This document shows, in pieces, positions 5,990 to 12,292 of a DNA stretch of 15,322 bases. Made by a program: the position numbers and the translations under genes. The stretch's first letter is position 1. The number at the start of each line of letters is the position of its first letter. Source of the DNA: CAZPQV01 sp964588705 (GTDB lineage Bacteria; Bacteroidota; Bacteroidia; Flavobacteriales; Weeksellaceae); assembly GCA_964588705.1 (NCBI GenBank), contig CAZPQV010000052.1, forward strand, positions 1 through 15,322, given 5' to 3'. Below the pieces are notes generated by a model, which was not told the DNA's origin, ran no database searches, and saw only the letters and a list, made by a program, of their open reading frames with translations.

Positions 5990-7095
5990 ATGTCGAAAAG
6001 AGACTACTATGAAGTGCTTGGCGTGTCCAAGGGTGCTTCGGCCGACGAAATAAAGAAGGCATACCGTAAAATGGCAATCAAATATCACCCCGATAAAAAT
6101 CCGGGAGATAAAGAAGCTGAAGAAAAATTTAAAGAAGCAGCTGAGGCCTACGAAGTGCTGAGCGATGCCAACAAAAAAGCCCGTTACGACCAGTTTGGTC
6201 ACGCAGGAATGGGCGGTGCCGGAGGATTTGGCGGCGGTTTTGGTGGCGGAATGAGTATGGAAGATATCTTCTCGCAGTTTGGAGATATTTTCGGTGGTCA
6301 TTTCGGTGGCGGTTTTGGCGGATTTGGCGGTGGAAGACCACAGCAGGTTCGCGGTTCCAATCTTAGGGTGAGGATAAAACTGAACCTTGAAGAAATGGTA
6401 AACGGAACCCAGAAAACCATTAAGGTAAAGAAAATGAAAGGAGCTCCCGGAGCGACTTCAAAAACGTGTCCAACCTGTAAAGGAACAGGTGCACAGATAA
6501 AAGTGATGAACACCATGTTCGGGCAAATGCAAACGCAAACCACCTGTGGAATGTGCCACGGAATGGGAAAAGTTGCCGATAAAATTCCTGCAGGTGCCAA
6601 CGAACACGGACTTGTAAAAGAAGATGAAGAAGTAACCATCAATATTCCAGCAGGTGCAAGAGAAGGCATTCAGCTGAATGTTCGCGGTAAAGGTAATGAC
6701 GCACCTTTCGGCGGAAATCCGGGAGATTTATTGGTTGTGGTTGAAGAAGAGGAGGATAACACGATTAAACGTGAAGGTGACAATCTGCACCAGGAACTTT
6801 ATATTTCTTTCGCGGAAGCAGCTTTAGGAACTTCCAAGGAAATTGCAACCGTTGGTGGAAGAGTTAAAATAAAAGTGGACGCCGGCACACAGTCGGGCAA
6901 GATATTGAGATTGGCCGGAAAAGGACTTCCAAGTATCGACAGTTACGGAAAAGGTGATATGTTCATTCATATCAACGTTTGGACACCACAAAAATTAACT
7001 CCTGAACAGCAAGATTTCTTCGAAAAGCAGATNNNNNNNNNNCGTCTGGAAAAGAGAAAACATTCTTTGATAAAGTGAAAGACTTATTCAGTTGA
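5990..7095 (+). CDS. dnaJ: DnaJ (Hsp40) co-chaperone, interrupted by an assembly gap near the 3' end
   Basis: Delivers unfolded protein to DnaK and stimulates its ATPase. The J domain (1-70) has HPD at 33-35. A Gly/Phe-rich region runs about 69-121. The zinc domain keeps only two CxxCxGxG-type repeats, CPTCKGTG (Cys160, Cys163) and CGMCHGMG (Cys186, Cys189). By spacing these are repeats 2 and 3, so the outer zinc site (repeats 1 and 4) is missing, as I recall for other flavobacterial DnaJ proteins. The two C-terminal substrate domains follow to NVWTPQKLTPEQQDFFEKQ. A 10-N gap (7033-7042) comes next. The frame that reads into the TGA at 7076-7078 after the gap is false: from 7045 another frame encodes SGKEKTFFDKVKDLFS and stops at 7093-7095, a typical flavobacterial DnaJ tail. 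The gene is probably intact in the organism. Confidence 0.93.
7033..7042. other. Assembly gap (10 N) inside dnaJ
   Basis: Ten N bases between two parts of the same gene. Codon phase on the two sides requires a true missing length that leaves remainder 2 on division by 3, so 10 (remainder 1) is a placeholder, not a measured length. Confidence 0.97.
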
Positions 7096-7103
7096 AGAAC
7101 GAT

Positions 7104-7132
7104 AAAGAGACTTTTTTAGGTCTCTTTTTTTT
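7104..7132 (+). terminator. Rho-independent terminator of grpE-dnaJ
   Basis: The stem AAAGAGAC (7104-7111) pairs with GTCTCTTT (7120-7127) around an 8-nt loop, followed by a continuous T run to 7132. It starts 8 nt after the corrected dnaJ stop at 7095, which supports the corrected 3' end. Confidence 0.88.
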
Positions 7133-7200
7133 GCAATGTCAGCAATAGTTTATCGCTTTAAGATTAAGACAAATGGCACAGAATTATCAATGATGAAACT

Positions 7201-8070
7201 ATGAAGAAATTGATTTTGAAATATCATTTTTGGGTGATTGGATTATTGGGAATGATGCTTTCATCATGTTCTACCGCATATCGAACCGTTTCAGAAAATG
7301 GATCTAAAAAAATCTATAACCTCAAATATGGTGAACACAAAAAACAGGTCATGGATGTTTTTCTACCACAGAATTACGCGCCGGATTCACCATTGGTGAT
7401 GATTGTCCACGGTGGTGCTTGGAAGTTGGGAAGGAAGGAGCATATGAAGATGATTCAAAAAAGACTTTTCACGGAAAATATCCCAACAGTAAATATCAAT
7501 TACCGGTTAGTGAGAAAGAAAAAAGGAATTACCTATAAACAGCAGCTAGAAGATATTTCATCAGCGGTAAAGGAAACTAAGAATCATTCCGAAGAATGGA
7601 AGTTTAATCCAGAAAATTTAATCCTTCTCGGTGAAAGTGCCGGCGGACATTTGGCTTTGCTCTACGGTTATCAAAATCCTGATGAAGTTAGAAAACTGAT
7701 TTCAATGAGCGGGCCGACAGATTTTTATTCAGAAAACTTCACTTCAACTTTTAATTCAAAATATACTACACCAACAATTTCCGATGTGGTTGGATCAAAA
7801 TTCGACAGGGAAAATATTTCAGAAGAATTCAGAAAAGCAAGTCCTGTGGCCAATGTCAGCAATGTACCGACTTTGATTTTTCAGGGAGATTTAGATCATC
7901 TGGTGAATAAAAATCAGGGACTGAAACTGGCTTCAAAACTGAAAGAAGAAAATATTCCTCACAAACTGGTATTTATGAAAAATACCGGTCATACGCCGAG
8001 ATTTTTCAGCAAGATGAAAAGAGACAGTATTATTTTCCCAAATATTTTAGAATTTATCAGGGAAGATTAA
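7201..8070 (+). CDS. Alpha/beta-hydrolase lipoprotein (esterase/lipase-like, HSL/BD-FAE type)
   Basis: A 289-aa predicted carboxyl-ester hydrolase exported as a lipoprotein: a hydrophobic signal (8-22) ends in LSSC with Cys23 as the lipidation site. The mature domain has the oxyanion motif HGGAW (70-74), the nucleophile elbow GESAGG with Ser146, an acid residue in GDLDHLV (Asp232 likely) and the final histidine in GHTPRF (His264), so the triad is complete and in family order. Related enzymes cut short acyl or acetyl esters, some from plant polysaccharides, but nothing here names the substrate. It stands alone between the dnaJ terminator and a bidirectional terminator. No convincing TAnnTTTG element is visible in the short upstream region. 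An esterase-like function is well supported, specificity is not. Confidence 0.85.
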   Translation: MKKLILKYHFWVIGLLGMMLSSCSTAYRTVSENGSKKIYNLKYGEHKKQVMDVFLPQNYAPDSPLVMIVHGGAWKLGRKEHMKMIQKRLFTENIPTVNINYRLVRKKKGITYKQQLEDISSAVKETKNHSEEWKFNPENLILLGESAGGHLALLYGYQNPDEVRKLISMSGPTDFYSENFTSTFNSKYTTPTISDVVGSKFDRENISEEFRKASPVANVSNVPTLIFQGDLDHLVNKNQGLKLASKLKEENIPHKLVFMKNTGHTPRFFSKMKRDSIIFPNILEFIRED

Positions 8071-8076
8071 AATAAA

Positions 8077-8098
8077 AAAACCGGCAATTGCCGGTTTT
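8077..8098. terminator. Bidirectional terminator between the hydrolase gene and clpP
   Basis: A perfect 22-bp palindrome with 11-bp arms (AAAACCGGCAA and its complement). It is bordered by an A run on the left (from 8074) and a T run on the right, so it can act for both convergent genes. It sits 6 nt after the hydrolase stop and 4 nt beyond the clpP stop. Confidence 0.88.
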
Positions 8099-8102
8099 CG
8101 TT

Positions 8103-8785
8103 TTATTTCTGTTCAGTTTTTCGTTCCAGAACTTCATCTACCATTCCGAATTCTTTCGCTTCAGAAGAAGTCATCCAGTAATCGCGGTCTGAAGATTTTT
8201 CTACCCAATCATACGACTGTCCCGAATGCTGAGCGATAATTTCGTAAAGTTCGTGTTTCAGTTTCAGCATTTCTCTTAGGTTGATTTCCATGTCAGAAGC
8301 CACACCTTGCGCACCTCCGGAAGGCTGGTGAATCATCACACGAGAGTGTTTCAGAGCAGAACGTTTTCCTTTTTCGCCCGCTACCAAAAGCACGGCACCC
8401 ATACTTGCAGCCATTCCGGTACAAATCGTAGCAACGTCCGGTTTAATAATCTGCATGGTATCGTAAATTCCAAGTCCTGCGTAAACGCTTCCACCCGGTG
8501 AATTGATGTAAATCTGAATGTCTTTGCTTGGATCAGCACTTTCCAAAAACAGAAGCTGAGCCGTTACAATATTTGCAACCTGATCGTCGATTCCTGTTCC
8601 AAGGAAGATGATTCTGTCCATCATCAGACGCGAGAAAACATCCATCTGAGCAACGTTCAGACGTCGTTCCTCCATTATATAAGGGGTGAGATTGGTAGGA
8701 TTAAAAATCCCCATATATTGGTCTGTCGCCAAACCGCTGTTTNNNNNNNNNNAGAGAAATCTCTGAAATCTTTTTTAATATCCAT
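8103..8785 (-). CDS. clpP: ClpP, ATP-dependent Clp protease proteolytic subunit, interrupted by an assembly gap near the 5' end
   Basis: Serine peptidase (S14) that forms the barrel degrading proteins fed by ClpX/ClpA-type ATPases. Counting from LATDQYM (Leu as 1), the triad is Ser110 in GMAASMGA, His135 in MIHQPSGG and Asp184 in SDRDYW. Other family features are FLGTGIDD at 43-50 and the INSPGGSV strand at 76-83. The start is not near 8732, where only a TTG is available. Beyond the 10-N gap (8743-8752) the minus strand encodes MDIKKDFRDFS from ATG at 8785-8783, and the codons just after the gap read NSGLATDQYMG, as expected for a flavobacterial ClpP N-terminus. A few residues are missing from the data, not from the gene. 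It lies 66 bp downstream of dnaG on the same strand and may be partly cotranscribed with it. Confidence 0.95.
8743..8752. other. Assembly gap (10 N) inside clpP
   Basis: Ten N bases split the clpP N-terminus. Eleven whole codons lie before the gap, and one leftover base precedes the first full codon after it. The true missing length must therefore leave remainder 2 on division by 3; the 10 is a placeholder. Confidence 0.97.
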
Positions 8786-8828
8786 AATTAATATTTCTTT
8801 CTTAATCTTTTATTCGCAAAATTTATTC

Positions 8829-8843
8829 CTAAATGAAATTTAG
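8829..8843. repeat. Short hairpin between dnaG and clpP
   Basis: CTAAAT (8829-8834) and ATTTAG (8838-8843) form a 6-bp stem with a 3-nt loop, about 10 nt past the dnaG stop on the minus strand. There is no T run, so it is a weak terminator at best and read-through to clpP is plausible. Confidence 0.3.
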
Positions 8844-8851
8844 ACATACTG

Positions 8852-10768
8852 TCATAAAATTCTGTGCAGCGCCTCATCAATCTCGTTTTTCAACTGGCTG
8901 AGACGAATGATTTTCATATACGTTTCCGAATTGTCTTCTGCTTCACTCAACAAGTCTTTCAAATCGTGAATCATCTTCATAATGAATTCCCTTTTATGCC
9001 GGATTCTCACGTCTTCCACAATCTTCGGAACCAATTCGTACTCTTTGCTGAAATAAATGTTATGCTTCGTCCAGTCACTGTTTTCGTAAGGTTCCATCAG
9101 TACATCAGCAACCTTCACAGAAAAATCTTCATCCATTAAAGTTAAGAAAAATTTCCCTGAACGAAGTTCATTTTTATCAATTCCAGATTTAATTTCATCA
9201 ATAATTTTTGAATTTAATGGCGACTGAATTTCATAGCCATCTTCTTCAAAATGGGTGAGGATTTCCTCAATAACCGTGGTTTTATACGGTTGATTTTTTT
9301 CATCACTTCTGTTGATGACCTGATCTCCGTATTTCAGCATCATTTCCACCAGTTTTTCTTCGAGAACAATCAGTGGATTTACGGCAAAAGTGGTATCCCG
9401 AACGACTTCAAGCTTCGGCTGAACTTTCACAGGTTCCGGACGTTGGGTCTGGGTTTTTATTTGCCGCTGAACGCCTAATTCATTAAACAGACTCTGCTCA
9501 CTCAATCCGAATTTATTGGCAACTTCCTTCAGGTAAACTTCCTGTTTAAGAGCGTTGGTGACAAATGCTACTGATTTTACAATATCACGAATTGCTTCGG
9601 CTTTTTTTATCGGATCTTCTCCAGCTTCCTTTAAAAGAATCTCTGCTTTGAAATTGATGAAATCGGTTGCATGTTCGTTAATGAAATTCTCTACATATTC
9701 CTGCGGATGTTTCCGTGAAAAAGAATCGGGGTCGTCGCCTTCAGGAAACAACAAAACTCGTATGTCCATCCCTTCGGAAAGCAGCATATCAATACTTCTG
9801 AAACTTGCTTTTATTCCCGCAGCATCAGCGTCGAAAAGGATGGTAACGTTTTCTGTGAGCCGTTTTATGAGTTTAATCTGCTCCGTTGTCAATGAAGTTC
9901 CAGAACTGGAAACCACATTTTCAATTCCTGCCTGATGGAGCGCAATTACGTCCATATATCCTTCCACCAAAAGGCAGAGATTCGCTCTCGAAATTGCCTG
10001 TTTGCTTTGGTTTAAACCATAAAGAACATTTGATTTATGGTAAATTTCTGTTTCAGGAGAATTGAGATATTTAGCAGTTTTAACATTGCTTTTCAGAATT
10101 CTCGCGCCAAAACCCAGAACTCTTCCCGAAAAGCTGTGAATTGGAAAAATCACCCTTTCCCGAAAACGGTCGATACCATTTGGAGAATTTTCCGGAAAAA
10201 TTGAAAGCCCTGATTTTTCTAGAATTTCCTTTGAATATCCTTTCTCTAAAGCATATTCCGTGAACGCATTTTTTTGCTCTGGCGAATATCCAAGTTGAAA
10301 TTTTTTGATGATATCATCCCGAAGCTCACGCTCTTTGAAATAGGCGAGGCCAATCTGTTTTCCTTCATCAGTTTCAAACATCTGCTCCTGAAAATAGTTG
10401 TTGGCAACTTCGTGGATTTTGTAGAGTAAATCGCGCTCGGTTTGTGCAGCTTTCTGCTCTTCGGTTTGTTCGGTTTTTATCTCCTCAACTTCGATTCCGT
10501 ATTTTTTTGCGGCATGACGAAGTGCTTCAGGATAGGTGAAATTTTCAATTTCCATAAGAAAAGAAATTGCTGTTCCGCCTTTTCCGGTAGAGAAATCTTT
10601 CCAAATCTGTTTGCTTGGAGACACCACAAAACTCGGCGTTTTTTCGTCCTGAAACGGGCTCAAACCTTTAAAGTTGGAGCCGGCACGTTTCAGCTGCACG
10701 TATTCGCCGATGATTTCTTCCACACGGATGACGGAAAAAATTTTATCGATGGTCTCTTTGGAAATCAT
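8852..10768 (-). CDS. dnaG: DnaG primase with degenerate zinc-binding domain
   Basis: Synthesises RNA primers for replication, recruited by the DnaB helicase. At 638 aa it has the usual three-part layout. N-terminal CHC2-type domain, 1 to about 100: the sequence GLSPFQDEKTPSF...WKDFSTGKGG aligns plainly with the zinc motif, but the Cys, His, Cys, Cys ligands are replaced by Ser37, Gln40, Asp58 and Thr61 with the 3/18/3 spacing kept. RNA polymerase core: RFRERVIFPI (201-210), KYLNSPET (233-240), and the TOPRIM centre VEGYMDV (Glu269) with LFDADAAG (Asp313, Asp315), all catalytic acids present. The C-terminal part, from about 440, is divergent and presumably the helicase-binding domain. Start ATG is supported by MISKETIDKI, typical of the family. 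A candidate promoter ends 4 nt before the ATG. Confidence 0.96.
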   Translation of the reverse strand: MISKETIDKIFSVIRVEEIIGEYVQLKRAGSNFKGLSPFQDEKTPSFVVSPSKQIWKDFSTGKGGTAISFLMEIENFTYPEALRHAAKKYGIEVEEIKTEQTEEQKAAQTERDLLYKIHEVANNYFQEQMFETDEGKQIGLAYFKERELRDDIIKKFQLGYSPEQKNAFTEYALEKGYSKEILEKSGLSIFPENSPNGIDRFRERVIFPIHSFSGRVLGFGARILKSNVKTAKYLNSPETEIYHKSNVLYGLNQSKQAISRANLCLLVEGYMDVIALHQAGIENVVSSSGTSLTTEQIKLIKRLTENVTILFDADAAGIKASFRSIDMLLSEGMDIRVLLFPEGDDPDSFSRKHPQEYVENFINEHATDFINFKAEILLKEAGEDPIKKAEAIRDIVKSVAFVTNALKQEVYLKEVANKFGLSEQSLFNELGVQRQIKTQTQRPEPVKVQPKLEVVRDTTFAVNPLIVLEEKLVEMMLKYGDQVINRSDEKNQPYKTTVIEEILTHFEEDGYEIQSPLNSKIIDEIKSGIDKNELRSGKFFLTLMDEDFSVKVADVLMEPYENSDWTKHNIYFSKEYELVPKIVEDVRIRHKREFIMKMIHDLKDLLSEAEDNSETYMKIIRLSQLKNEIDEALHRIL

Positions 10769-10772
10769 TCTG

Positions 10773-10802
10773 TAAAAATAGTTAAAATTGCTGCGAATTC
10801 AA
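10773..10802 (-). promoter_or_regulatory. Candidate dnaG promoter, 4 nt from the start codon
   Basis: On the minus strand: TTG (10802-10800), a 19-nt spacer, TATTTTTA (10780-10773; consensus TAnnTTTG with the last base changed), then 4 nt to the dnaG ATG. The placement would make the transcript leaderless. Base match is good but not perfect. Confidence 0.35.
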
Positions 10803-10862
10803 GAATCTTTTGTCGCAAAGTGTGTGCTGTTTTTTTAGAGGATACAAGTATAAATTTTCGGC

Positions 10863-10883
10863 GGCGCGAACGAAGTGAGCGCC
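10863..10883. repeat. GC-rich hairpin element in the spacer upstream of dnaG
   Basis: GGCGC (10863-10867) and GCGCC (10879-10883) enclose GAACGAAGTGA. It stands out as GC-rich in an AT-rich 234-bp spacer. It lies upstream of both neighbouring genes, so it is not their terminator. From memory, 'GCGAACGAAGTGAGCG' hairpins are common intergenic motifs in Chryseobacterium-like genomes; unchecked. Confidence 0.4.
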
Positions 10884-10931
10884 AAAAGAGTTTAGTATTA
10901 GAGTTTTTGCTTTAAGTTTATTAAAATAAAA

Positions 10932-10982
10932 AATCTCAGGAATCTGCTTAATCAGCGTGAATAATAATTCGTGAATTCGTGG
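10932..10982 (+). repeat. Intergenic 'word' repeat, left copy (AATC.GC / AATTCGTG units)
   Basis: Successive near-repeats with about 9-bp periodicity: AATCTCAGG (10932), AATCTGCTT (10941), AATCAGCGTG (10950), then AATTCGTG (10966) and AATTCGTGG (10974). It is not coding in any convincing frame. It ends 20 bp before the small gene at 11003 and resembles the element on that gene's other side. Confidence 0.5.
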
Positions 10983-10990
10983 CTTTTCTT

Positions 10991-10998
10991 TACTTTTG
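10991..10998 (+). promoter_or_regulatory. -7 promoter element of the 78-aa gene
   Basis: TACTTTTG is an exact match to TAnnTTTG, only 4 nt before the ATG at 11003. No TTG at the right distance; the -33 region falls in the AATTCGTG repeat. Using the second ATG at 11009 would leave a 10-nt leader. Confidence 0.45.
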
Positions 10999-11002
10999 AA
11001 AA

Positions 11003-11239
11003 ATGAAAATGATAGAAATAAAAGCAGGTAAGTTTTTTGAATTACTGAAAATGAAAGACACTTCGATGTGGGAAATTTTCTCACAAATGATTGACGGTGA
11101 GGAGAAGGAAATTATCTTTTTGGATGATGATGAAAAGGTGCTTTTCAATTATCGTTTGCCTGTGACTTTGGAGAAACTCCAGGAAGACCAAAAGATTTTT
11201 GCGAAGGAATATGCCGAAAAATTAGCGCAAAATAACTAA
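11003..11239 (+). CDS. Small conserved-looking acidic protein of unknown function
   Basis: A 78-aa protein with no motif I recognise. It is highly charged, with an acidic middle (MIDGEEKEIIFLDDDEKV, about 29-46). Predicted structure is beta-rich in the first half (MIEIKAGKFFELL; KEIIFLDDDEKVLFNYRLPVT), then one amphipathic helix (about 54-78, EKLQEDQKIFAKEYAEKL). No signal peptide or membrane segment, so cytoplasmic. Codon use is normal for the region and an exact -7 element precedes it, which supports a real gene. ATG at 11009 (Met3) is an alternative start. It stands alone between two intergenic repeat elements and converges on folP. I know of no function. Confidence 0.7.
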   Translation: MKMIEIKAGKFFELLKMKDTSMWEIFSQMIDGEEKEIIFLDDDEKVLFNYRLPVTLEKLQEDQKIFAKEYAEKLAQNN

Positions 11240-11256
11240 TACTATAGGCAATAAAA

Positions 11257-11378
11257 CACGAATTTTTAAAAAAATATTAATGCATCCGTGACAATAAAAT
11301 TTGCGAAATCCGATTAATCTGCGAGAGACAAACCCAAAGACTCTGTGCTAAACTTCGCGAACTCCGTGTCCTAAAAAT
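11257..11378 (+). repeat. Intergenic 'word' repeat, right copy, running into the 3' end of folP
   Basis: Starts with CACGAAT (the complement of the left copy's ATTCGTG), then GCATCCGTGAC, then three 9-bp units ATTTGCGAA (11299), ATCCGATTA (11308), ATCTGCGAG (11317), then CTCTGTGCTAAACTTCGCG and AACTCCGTGTCC to about 11372. The last part lies inside folP and encodes its final residues and stop codon. The style matches the left copy at 10932-10982. Confidence 0.5.
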
Positions 11379-12217
11379 AAATCCAAAGTCTTTTTTGCCT
11401 CTGCAACATCATGAACCCGCAAAATTTTCGCACCCTGTTCCAAAACTTTTAAATGTAGTTTCTGCGTCTCTTCGTTGATGTCCAAAGGTGATTTTCCTAA
11501 AGGTTTGTAAATAAAAGACTTTCTCGAAATACCAATCAGAACCGGAAATTTTCGCAGCCCAATGAATTCCACTTCATTAATCATTTTATGCTGATCTTCG
11601 ACCGTTTTTCCAAATCCAAATCCAGGATCAAGGATGATGTCTTTTACGCCAGTATTCAGTAATTCCTGAGCTTTTTCTAAAAGAAATTTATTTACAGAAA
11701 CCGTAATATCATCATAGTGAATTTTTTCGTGCATATTGTCGTAAGTCGGATTGACATTCATCAGAATATAAGGCAAACCGGTTTCTGCAACCGTTTCAAA
11801 CAGTTTTTCATCATATTGTCCGGCGGAAATATCGTTTACAATATCCATTCCTTCGTTGTAGGCAAATATTACCGTTTCCGACCAGAATGTATCAACAGAA
11901 ATCAAAGTTTCCGGGAACTCTTTTTTGATGGTTGAAATGATAGTTCCTATACGTTTTATTTCTTCATCAGAACTTAGAAAATCTGCATTTGGACGTGTCG
12001 ATTGTGGACCGATATCAATAATTTCGGCACCGTCGTTCAGCATTTTTTCGGCTTGAAGCAATGCGTTTTTTTCATCACTGAATTTTCCACCATCAGAAAA
12101 AGAATCCGGAGTAAGATTAAGGATTCCCATAATTTTTGGGGTGGTTAAATCGATGATTCTGCCGTTGCAGTTCAAGGTAAAAGTTTCGGGGTTCGAGTTT
12201 CGGGATTCGAGTTTCAT
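11348..12217 (-). CDS. folP: Dihydropteroate synthase
   Basis: Joins p-aminobenzoate to the pterin diphosphate in folate synthesis; target of sulfonamides. A 289-aa TIM barrel: MGILNLTPDSFSDGG (30-44), DIGPQSTRP in place of the usual DIGGESTRP (about 68-76), SVDTF, NDISAG, LDPGFGFGKT, GISRKSF and the C-terminal RVHDVAEA phosphate-loop region. The usual HMxGxPxxM loop reads MNVNPTYDNMHE, a variant I associate with Weeksellaceae. Both ends are odd. Residues 2-12 are encoded by a 7-bp tandem repeat, and the last seven residues (GHGVREV) plus the stop lie in an intergenic repeat. It is convergent with the 78-aa gene and divergent from the DUF1599 gene. The core enzyme looks functional; the N-terminal start could alternatively lie at about Met30, but that would cut into the barrel's first strand. 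Confidence 0.95.
   Translation of the reverse strand: MKLESRNSNPETFTLNCNGRIIDLTTPKIMGILNLTPDSFSDGGKFSDEKNALLQAEKMLNDGAEIIDIGPQSTRPNADFLSSDEEIKRIGTIISTIKKEFPETLISVDTFWSETVIFAYNEGMDIVNDISAGQYDEKLFETVAETGLPYILMNVNPTYDNMHEKIHYDDITVSVNKFLLEKAQELLNTGVKDIILDPGFGFGKTVEDQHKMINEVEFIGLRKFPVLIGISRKSFIYKPLGKSPLDINEETQKLHLKVLEQGAKILRVHDVAEAKKTLDLFLGHGVREV
12182..12217 (-). repeat. 7-bp tandem repeat (CGNNNCY) forming the 5' end of folP
   Basis: Reading the minus strand from the ATG, the first 36 bases fall into about five 7-mers of the form CGNNNCY (first one partial), with CGAAACT alternating with CGAATCC or CGAACCC. They encode residues 2-12 (KLESRNSNPET). Because 7 is not a multiple of 3, the peptide does not show the repeat. 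Exact ends are uncertain by a base. Confidence 0.6.
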
Positions 12218-12221
12218 TTTG

Positions 12222-12249
12222 CAAATTTAACATAAATGTAAATTCGCAA
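12222..12249 (-). promoter_or_regulatory. Candidate folP promoter, 4 nt from the start codon
   Basis: Minus strand: TTG near 12249-12247, a spacer of 16-17 nt, TAAATTTG (about 12229-12222; exact TAnnTTTG), then CAAA and the folP ATG. Like two neighbours, it would give a leaderless mRNA. Confidence 0.5.
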
Positions 12250-12251
12250 CC

Positions 12252-12272
12252 TCGTATCTCGGATCCCGTATC
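12252..12272 (+). repeat. Three 7-bp CGNNNCY-type units in the folP / DUF1599 spacer
   Basis: TCGTATC, TCGGATC and CCGTATC follow each other without a gap (12252-12272); shifted by one base they read CGTATCT, CGGATCC, CGTATCT. The same consensus is found on the other strand at the start of folP. Confidence 0.55.
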
Positions 12273-12292
12273 TAAAAATCAGTCAAAATCCT

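Noticed and set aside
9555..9935. Plus-strand open frame inside dnaG
   Set aside because: It overlaps the conserved TOPRIM region of dnaG on the other strand; no start context or homology.
10863..10883. GC hairpin read as a terminator
   Set aside because: It lies upstream of both flanking genes and lacks a T run.
10442..10915. 157-aa plus-strand open frame covering the dnaG 5' end and its spacer
   Set aside because: Antisense to the conserved dnaG N-terminus; Phe/Arg/Cys-rich composition is typical of shadows.
10782..11084. 100-aa minus-strand open frame in the dnaG upstream spacer
   Set aside because: It crosses the hairpin and repeat element and overlaps the 78-aa gene antisense; low-complexity composition.
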